Positions 58,301-64,000 of a DNA stretch of 64,000 nucleotides are shown here, one piece after another. The notes under the pieces are model-generated. The model was not told the origin of the DNA and made no database searches. It was given only the letters and a program-made list of their open reading frames with translations. Source of the DNA: Amia ocellicauda (lineage: Eukaryota > Chordata > Actinopteri > Amiiformes > Amiidae); contig NC_089858.1 of the NCBI RefSeq assembly GCF_036373705.1, forward strand, positions 13,088,001-13,152,000, given 5' to 3'. The position numbers and the translations under genes are program-made. Each line of letters opens with the position of its first letter. Positions within the stretch are counted from its first letter, which is position 1.

Positions 58301-59668
58301 TAAATCTCACACTAGAAAACGTTTATCATAAGCCAGTGGTTCTCAGTCCTGGTCCAGGGGACCCCCTGCCCTGCTGTTTTTTGTTTCAACTGAATACTCA
58401 CATTTACTTAATTACTAGTAGGGTATTTAATTGAACCCCAATGTAACTAATAATTTGTCTAATCTGAGATCTTTCATTATTTAAACAGTTGTAGATTTAA
58501 TGTTAAGTATGAAACTGTAGATGGAACTTGAAATCTCCAACTTTTTATAAGCTACAAAATTTTTCAAATGAAGCAAATTAGTTAAATTGAGGGTTCAATT
58601 AAATAATTGAGACGTCAGTTGAAACAAAAACCATCAGGGCAGGGGGTCCCCAGGACCAGGGTTGAGAACCAGTGTAGTAAGCCACTGCTAAAAACAAGAG
58701 AGAAAAACGTAAACTCTATAGTTTAACACTGTAAAGCAATCTCGGCAGCACAGGTTAAGGGACTTAGATAATATTCAGTTGTGGGCCGACACCCAGCAGA
58801 TGAAATTCAATGTGGACAAGTGCAAGGTATTACACGCAGGTAACAAAAATGTCCACTATAATTATTATAAGTAACGCATGAGAAAGACCTAGGAGTCTAT
58901 GTGGACTTCTCACTTTCTCCATCCAAACAATGTGGGGAAGCAATAAAAAAGGCAAACACAATGCTAGGGTATATTGTCAAAAGTGTAGAATTGAGAACAA
59001 GGGCAGTGATGTTCAGACTGTACAATGCACTAGTTAGAGCTCATCTGGATACTGTGTACAGTTCTGGGCTCCACACTTCAAGAAAGATATCGCTGCTCTA
59101 GAGGCAGTTCAGAGGAGAGCAACCAGACTTATTCCAGGTCTGAAGGGAAAGTCCTACTGAGAGACTGAGGAACTGAACCTTTTCACCCTGGAACAGAGGA
59201 GACTACGTGGGGACTTGATTCAAGTCTTCAAAATCATGAAAGGCATCGATCACATCAACCAGAGGAGCTTTTCCAGATCAGCAGGGACACACGCCCCCCG
59301 GGGACACAAATGGAAATTGGGCTTCAAGGCATTCAAGACAGAAAACAGGAGACACTTCTTCACACAGAGAGTCACAATCTGAACAAACTCCCCAGCGATG
59401 TGGCTGAAGCTGACAATTTGGGAACATTCAGAAACACACTGGATAAGATCCTTGGATCACTTGGTTATTAATGGACACCAAACGAGCAGGATGGGGTGGC
59501 GGCCTGCTCTCGACCGCACACTGTTCTGTCGTTGTAACGCGTTGCCGCCGGTGCCGGTGCTCACCTGAGGTCGCTCTGCTGCTCCGCCCCGTCCGGCGGC
59601 GACAGGGGATCCTCCTCGTTAACCACCGGACCCCTCAGCAACGGACGTGTCTCTTCAAACGGGTCCAT
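52195..59668 (-). CDS. slc2a8: SLC2A8 / GLUT8 hexose transporter
   Basis: Ten exons on the minus strand (59668-59565, 57039-56877, 56114-55908, 55449-55350, 55065-54854, 54653-54501, 54304-54196, 53803-53633, 53472-53327, 52335-52195) give 501 residues; human GLUT8 has 477 and also ten exons. It is a 12-helix major facilitator sugar transporter. Marks: N-terminal dileucine ETRPLL at 6-11 that keeps GLUT8 in endosomes/lysosomes; [17 protein letters not shown] in helix 1; GRLGRK at 108-113; PETPRF at 219-224; QQLTGIN at 291-297; DRAGRK at 338-343; GNSS glycosylation site (Asn373) in the long loop 9, placed as in class III GLUTs; GWGPTPW at 411-417; VPETKG at 482-487. GLUT8 rather than GLUT6 because of the dileucine context, [11 protein letters not shown] and [13 protein letters not shown]. 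It moves glucose/fructose across intracellular membranes. A LINE and a palindromic MITE sit in intron 1. All phases close. Confidence 0.95.
52797..52975. mobile_element. Probable hAT-like MITE in slc2a8 intron 9
   Basis: Ends CAGGGGTGTAGGTTT and, reversed, CAGCCATAGGCTTAGATTT are loosely inverted; the interior is G-rich then C-rich (long G and C runs). No clear target duplication is seen, so the borders are approximate. Confidence 0.4.
53327..53472 (-). CDS. slc2a8: slc2a8 exon 9
   Basis: 146 bp: [20 protein letters not shown], helices 10-11 with the conserved loop RVRGFASG. Confidence 0.94.
53633..53803 (-). CDS. slc2a8: slc2a8 exon 8
   Basis: 171 bp: helix 9 region and the extended luminal loop with PGNSSLDG, then helix 10 start [15 protein letters not shown]. 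The acceptor tract is a (GT)n repeat. Confidence 0.92.
54196..54304 (-). CDS. slc2a8: slc2a8 exon 7
   Basis: 109 bp: helix 8 and the cytosolic [14 protein letters not shown] motif. Confidence 0.94.
54501..54653 (-). CDS. slc2a8: slc2a8 exon 6
   Basis: 153 bp: helix 7 with [20 protein letters not shown], the sugar-binding QQLTG segment. Confidence 0.94.
54854..55065 (-). CDS. slc2a8: slc2a8 exon 5
   Basis: 212 bp, clearly more GC-rich than its surroundings: [22 protein letters not shown] and the large cytosolic loop. Confidence 0.94.
55350..55449 (-). CDS. slc2a8: slc2a8 exon 4
   Basis: 100 bp: [20 protein letters not shown] and helix 5. The first codon is Leu where most relatives have Val. 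Confidence 0.92.
55908..56114 (-). CDS. slc2a8: slc2a8 exon 3
   Basis: 207 bp: [20 protein letters not shown] and LGRK, helices 2-4, ending SGVTSLVVP at a GTATGT donor. Confidence 0.94.
56877..57039 (-). CDS. slc2a8: slc2a8 exon 2
   Basis: 163 bp: helix 1, [20 protein letters not shown], to DEEEASWFG. Confidence 0.94.
58334..58674. mobile_element. Palindromic hAT-type MITE in slc2a8 intron 1
   Basis: A 341-bp fold-back element. Left end CAGTGGTTCTCAGTCCTGG, right end reversed CACTGGTTCTCAACCCTGG; the inverted match extends over about 110 bases per arm. Flanks TCATAAGC (58326-58333) and TAGTAAGC (58675-58682) are an 8-bp target duplication with two changes, as expected of an older hAT insertion. 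No coding capacity. Confidence 0.8.
58741..59515 (+). mobile_element. CR1/L2-like LINE 3' fragment in slc2a8 intron 1
   Basis: Longer copy of the family at 9243-9655. Translations show the end of a reverse transcriptase: [52 protein letters not shown], then [16 protein letters not shown], but only across frameshifts. It ends about 50 bases from the slc2a8 exon 1 donor, antisense to the gene. Confidence 0.83.
59565..59668 (-). CDS. slc2a8: slc2a8 exon 1
   Basis: 104 bp: [20 protein letters not shown] and a Pro/Asp-rich cytosolic tail. The ATG is chosen because [10 protein letters not shown] matches the GLUT8 N-terminal dileucine sorting signal. Confidence 0.92.
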
Positions 59669-60240
59669 CCTTCTGCAGCCTTTGGACATGCAATCGATCA
59701 CTCACTCAATCAATCAATCAATAAAATCGGATCGTCTTTCGGTTAACGACAACAGTCTCGTCTGTCATTCGTCCGTTTACTAAAACATTACCGGAGAACC
59801 GTATTGATACAGTATACATAAAGATAGATGTACATGAACAACAGCGCAATGCTGTAGCACACACACTGTTGTAGCGATTATGAATCATGTTGATAAAATG
59901 GTCAAAACAACTCAATGAATAAAATAGGAAGCGAAACCGGCGAGCGGGCAGGCCGACACTGCTGCCGGCTCGGGGTTGATCCTCACATGTACCTGTGGTT
60001 TAGTTGCATATCGTGATGCCCATTGCATTGGGTCGCGGCAGCTCGTCTGGGACAGAGATGTCCTCTCAACCGCCCCTCATCAGTTGATGGACTTTATGCC
60101 GAGATGCGCAGCCGCACAGAGGCGGGCGGGGAGCCAGGAAATGCACAACAACATGCCCGGCGCGGTGCATTGTGGTACTTGTAGTACCGCTGCGGTGCGC
60201 GGCGGGCTGTGTACAACGCCTGCTTTATTTTCATAAGGGA
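59669..60240. promoter_or_regulatory. slc2a8: slc2a8 promoter, CpG-rich, possibly bidirectional
   Basis: Sequence upstream of the slc2a8 ATG. The part at 59935-60220 is CpG-rich, TATA-less and carries a ZNF143-type motif, features of housekeeping promoters that often fire both ways. The + strand side leads to a possible exon at 60904. Confidence 0.55.
60167..60185 (-). promoter_or_regulatory. ZNF143/THAP11-type promoter motif
   Basis: Minus strand reads ACTACAAGTACCACAATGC, matching the ACTACAAnnCCCAnnATGC core promoter motif at all but one key position (A for C after GT). This motif is enriched close to transcription starts. Confidence 0.6.
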
Positions 60241-60903
60241 TGTGTGTGAAGTAGGGGTTGTTACGACGTGTTATGACTGCTGAGGTGTTTAAGGGTGTTA
60301 CTCGAAGTACCTTAACTTAACGCCCTGAAATCAGTGCATTGCATACAGGGACCGCTTCTGTAATGTTATGTCTTATGACTCGGACCACATGACAAGGATG
60401 AAGGGATTTAAATATGACACTATATAAACCGAGTTAGCAGCGACGAGGGTTTTCAGCACAGTTCAAGTTGATGCATTTTAAAATACAAATCATCCTCTCT
60501 CTAATCTTAAGAGTAATCCATTCCTTGCGAGTTCACATGATGCGTAAATATATATTGATACATATTGTGTCGTGTTATTGTACGTGGCTAGCTAGGTGTG
60601 TATCTCTTGTTAACTTAGATAAGTAGCTACACATTAGTTTACGTGTGTATAGGTGTATCTGTTTATATATTATCACTGGGGGGTTCAACACTGGTCCTGG
60701 GGGTATTTGTTCCAACCGAGCTCTCAGTTACTTAATTGAACCCTTAATTGAACGAATCATCTGATTACACTTGACTGTTTAAGTTGTTTAACTGATCAAA
60801 AGTTGGTTCCTTAATAAGATATGTTCCTTATACAACTTTATACTTAAAAGCCCTACTGTTTAAAACAATTAAAAGGAAAATATAAGTTAGGATTTTGTTT
60901 CAG
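60241..60903. other. Non-coding, with a decayed repeat fragment
   Basis: No gene recognised. 60686-60790 (GGTTCAACACTGGTCCTGG ... TTACTTAATTGAACCC) resembles one arm of the palindromic hAT-type family at 58334-58674; the opposite arm is not clear. Confidence 0.45.
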
Positions 60904-61055
60904 GGGGTGGAGGTGTTCAGAGGAGCAGCAGTCTGTGCATCAGGACCCTCTGTAGCAATAAGAGCAAGTCTGCAGTGGAGGGGCGGCTGCTACTTAACAG
61001 TGCTGCTTGATGACTTGTACCCGAGTCTGAAATAAAGTGTTGTGAATTGAGTGTC
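60904..61055 (+). other. Possible terminal exon of an unannotated + strand transcript
   Basis: A 3' splice-like GATTTTGTTTCAG at 60891-60903 is followed by 130 bases and an AATAAA at 61031-61036 with a GT-rich downstream stretch. Two frames are open over most of it, one running to a TAA inside the poly(A) signal, another reading RSSSLCIRTLCSNKSKS before a stop. I recognise no family. Together with the CpG promoter 700 bases upstream it could be a short gene or lncRNA divergent from slc2a8. Confidence 0.3.
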
Positions 61056-61091
61056 TGTGCTATGGCTCATTATGTGCTGGGATCAGGTGGA

Positions 61092-61371
61092 AGGTCATAG
61101 GTTAATCAGACGTCTGTGATGCAGTTATTGGGTCATTTTTATTTTATTTTTTTATAAAAAGCTATGCAGCACAGTTTAAGGTAAAAGATTAACCAAACGT
61201 TTGTTTCACATGTGTTCAAAGGCCAAAGTTCATAGATGGACAGTATTCTGTTGAACAGTTGCTGAGGTCAAAGATCAGAAAGGTTAGATTCTCAGTTGGA
61301 AGTTAATGTTTTTGGCAGTAGCGGTGGTCGAATGTCAAGGATCAAAGGTTAAGCAAACAGGTCAAAGTTCA
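61092..61371 (+). promoter_or_regulatory. Cluster of four DR1 nuclear-receptor motifs
   Basis: AGGTCATAGGTTA (61092-61104), AGGCCAAAGTTCA (61220-61232), AGGTCAAAGATCA (61265-61277) and AGGTCAAAGTTCA (61359-61371), all on the same strand. DR1 sites bind HNF4 and RXR/PPAR. The same wording around them suggests either a decayed tandem repeat or a real element near slc2a8. Confidence 0.4.
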
Positions 61372-64000
61372 CAAAAGCAATGTTTGGGTTTTACAGTTGC
61401 TGGGTTTGAAAGTTAAATGTCAAAATTCAAAGCTATGCAATCATAGGAAAACTTTTGCAACTGGCAAGGATGGATAGTGATAAGGGATAGGGCAGCTGGG
61501 GGTGTACCAGCTTAGTTGGCTGCCACACACAACAACTGAATAGCACACAGGATGAATATTCAAACACTTTATTACCAATTCAAAACATTTAACAGTTTCA
61601 CACCTTCCCCTCACTCCTGATACCCTGCCAATCAAATAATAGAGTCCGGATGCTGAGTCAGCAACCCAACCACAGCTTGTACCTTCAGGAGGGCGGCTGC
61701 CATCCTTCTGCAACAACAACCTCCACCACCAAAGAGAAGCGTCACTCCTCCAGTGCCACTGCAGCCTGGGGCACAAGCACAAACGATTACAAAGTATTCA
61801 GTACTAGGTACACCTCTGCAGAGAGAGCGGCCACCCGTGCACTTCCTGCCACCTTCGCCAAGCAAAAGCATCAGCACATAATGAAACATTTGGAAAGGAA
61901 AACGAGAATCAGACATTGCAGAAACCATCATGTTCTTCCACAGCGTGGGTGGAGGAGCTACCTTTCCCACACTAGGAAATTAGACCATTTACCCCATCTC
62001 TCTCAACACAATTTAACTGCTCAGGTTAATAAAGATTATTACGGCACTAAATAAAGCAGGCGATTCTCTACGAAATGTTGCAGTATCGCATGCCATCAGA
62101 ATACAAAATAAATGTGTAGTAAAAGATGATATTTCAAATAAACGAAAACACTTTCCTTAATGCTGAATCTGTGGTCCATGACTTTGGCAGGAGTAAAGAT
62201 AGAGCTACCTGCAGACAGGTGAATGAACCATGCACCTCCACAACTGTCATCAGCTCCAAACAGTGTAATTCAAACATAATTAAGTGTATAGCAGGACTGT
62301 TTTTTCTCCTCTGTTTAACATAACTGGATAGTTGTTTTAAATACAGTAGAAATACAAATATCTGCAGGAAAAAATACCATTCCATTTCCCTTAAGTTAAT
62401 ATAAAATTTGTCTAATTTGGTTACTTTCAGTGCAGTAGAAAGTTGCACTGTTTTTCTTATACCACAAGGTGGCAAAATAGGACAGCGTTTTCCCTTACAC
62501 ACATAGCGTAAGAGCACTACATTCTCATGCAAGCAGAAGTTTTACAATAATCAGACTGACTTGCTCCTGGTAACCAACATCTCTGTGGCCGGTTGCATGA
62601 AAATATATTTAGGTTTCCCCCCTTACTTTCTCTCAGGTTTAAGTTTTTTTTTACATTTTTGCATAAACTACCTAAACACATTGTAAATATGCAACAAAAA
62701 GGGAAATTCAAAATGGATGTAGTCAGCACTCAAGATATTAAACCTACAGGCGAGCTTCTGTTCTTACTTGAGGTATTCAATAAGCAAAGGGATTTGTAGG
62801 CTACATGCCACTGTCTCACATTCTCTCTCCCCCTTTCCCCCGCCTCACGCTCACTCTCTCCATCTCCCTCATTCACCTACCTTCTCTCTCTCATTACAAC
62901 ACAGCTCCTGACCTGTGAAAAACAACAGTGCATTCCCTCCCACATAGGTAGTATGTGCGTGTGTGTTTGGCCCTGTTCTGCCAGCAGCCTGTTGGATATG
63001 TACAGCGTGGGCCGAAGTGCTCTTCAGGAGGCTGGGAGAGCCTGTGCTTACAGTCTGAGAGAGAAGCTTCTATTATTACAGAATAAAACATTACATCTGA
63101 ACAAAATCCTTTAATCTGTTCAGTTTTTATAGCAGAAATCACGGTGTAAAGGGTGTGTAACAGAACAGTATTGTGTACATCATAAAGAACTAGAGGCTTT
63201 ATTTTTCAGTTCATCAGATGAGTACATTTAAAATATGCATATTTATGTATTGTTTGTTTGTTGATTTTTCAATTTCCAGGAAGAAACAAAAAAAAGCTTA
63301 AATACACAGGATTTAGTTCTGGGCAGTCTGCAGAATCATTACCTTAGGGGGTGGAGGGGTAAGCAGTGAGGTTGAAGGTTGTCATTGGGGTATAAAAGTC
63401 ACTGCCAAGAGAGCAGATCTGCAGTGATTGTTATGAGCCTGATACGATTCGATTATTGAATTCAGTCAAGATGAGGGCCACAGCTCACACACAAATTATG
63501 TGCAAACAAACAGAGTATGATTTTGAAATCAGACATATTTACAGCTTGGTAGAAGCCGCAAATTCATAATATTATATACTGTATATATTACAAATTATAT
63601 CTTTATGTATGATGTGATATAAAATGCATGATGAATATAATAAACATATATAGGGAATTATAGGAGAAGGGATTGTATTTATACATGTTGGGGGGCAATT
63701 GTAAACATTGCTAGTTTTTCCATTGGAACTTCTATTGCACTAAAAGCTTAATATCACTCAAAGGAGAAAGCACTTATCTTATCCCTCAAATCTTGATTGT
63801 ATCAGTTTAGATAATCCAGTGTTACAAGTCTTGTTTTGTTCCCAATATTACATAATAATAGATGAAGGAAAAATAAAAGTGTCTTTAAAACAATGATTTT
63901 GCTTCTGTACATGAATGCAGTGCATGTGCTCGAGCTGTGTGGGGCACCTTATGAAACTCATTCCCAGGATCCTCTAGCTTCTTCTTCTGCTCCTGGACTT
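61372..64000. other. No gene recognised
   Basis: AT-rich unique sequence. Frames at 61632-62054 on both strands have no known motif. A minus-strand frame open from the window edge down to about 63889 begins VQEQKKKLEDPGNEF and might be the edge of an exon of the next gene, but only 37 codons are visible and no good donor is seen. Confidence 0.4.

Noticed and set aside
63889-64000. Minus-strand frame beginning VQEQKKKLEDPGNEF at the window edge
   Set aside because: Lys/Glu-rich and too short to identify; no convincing donor. May be the edge of an exon but cannot be supported as a gene.

Overview
The window is nuclear DNA of a vertebrate, most likely a ray-finned fish. All recognised proteins are vertebrate ones split by GT-AG introns: the C-terminal end of EXD3, NRARP, AMBP (alpha-1-microglobulin/bikunin), a PTGDS-like lipocalin of the fish ptgdsb type, and SLC2A8 (GLUT8). 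The Tc1-type transposon, the CR1/L2-like LINE pieces, the hAT-type MITEs and the very dense (CA)n/(GT)n arrays also fit a fish genome. I cannot name the species.

Layout. 1-12.9 kb, + strand: the last two coding exons of exd3 (7197-7263 and 11368-11690), long introns with simple repeats, a dead Tc1 element (785-2296), a piggyBac-like MITE and a LINE 3' end. 13.0-13.5 kb: a CpG-rich block with a palindromic CRE. 13.5-13.9 kb: the first copy of a duplicated segment. 15.2-16.7 kb: a 1.5-kb CA-based minisatellite. 18.7-23.9 kb: nrarp (+), with a GC-box promoter, a single coding exon and a long AT-rich 3' UTR. 26.7-27.2 kb: the second copy of the duplicated segment, interrupted by a young hAT-type MITE with a clean 8-bp target duplication. 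27.2-39.1 kb: no gene recognised, many microsatellites. 39.2-43.4 kb: ambp (-), all 10 coding exons, 348 aa. 45.8-50.6 kb: ptgdsb-like lipocalin (-), 6 coding exons, 183 aa, with a TATA box. 52.2-59.7 kb: slc2a8 (-), all 10 exons, 501 aa. 59.7-61.1 kb: a CpG-rich promoter with a ZNF143-type motif, then a possible unannotated + strand exon and a cluster of DR1 nuclear-receptor motifs. The last 2.6 kb hold nothing I recognise.

Gene relations. exd3 and nrarp are also neighbours at human 9q34, and AMBP, PTGDS and SLC2A8 all lie on human 9q, so the window is a compacted piece of that ancient block. The two lipocalin genes are adjacent and in the same orientation, and share exon design, suggesting an old tandem relationship. 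The genes do not form a pathway: EXD3 is an RNA exonuclease relative, NRARP a Notch feedback regulator, AMBP a plasma heme/radical scavenger joined to a protease inhibitor, the second lipocalin a secreted carrier and SLC2A8 an intracellular hexose transporter.

Exon boundaries were read by eye from splice sites, reading phase and family knowledge. The reconstructed phases close without a frameshift in ambp, ptgdsb and slc2a8. UTR ends and regulatory sites are inferences.
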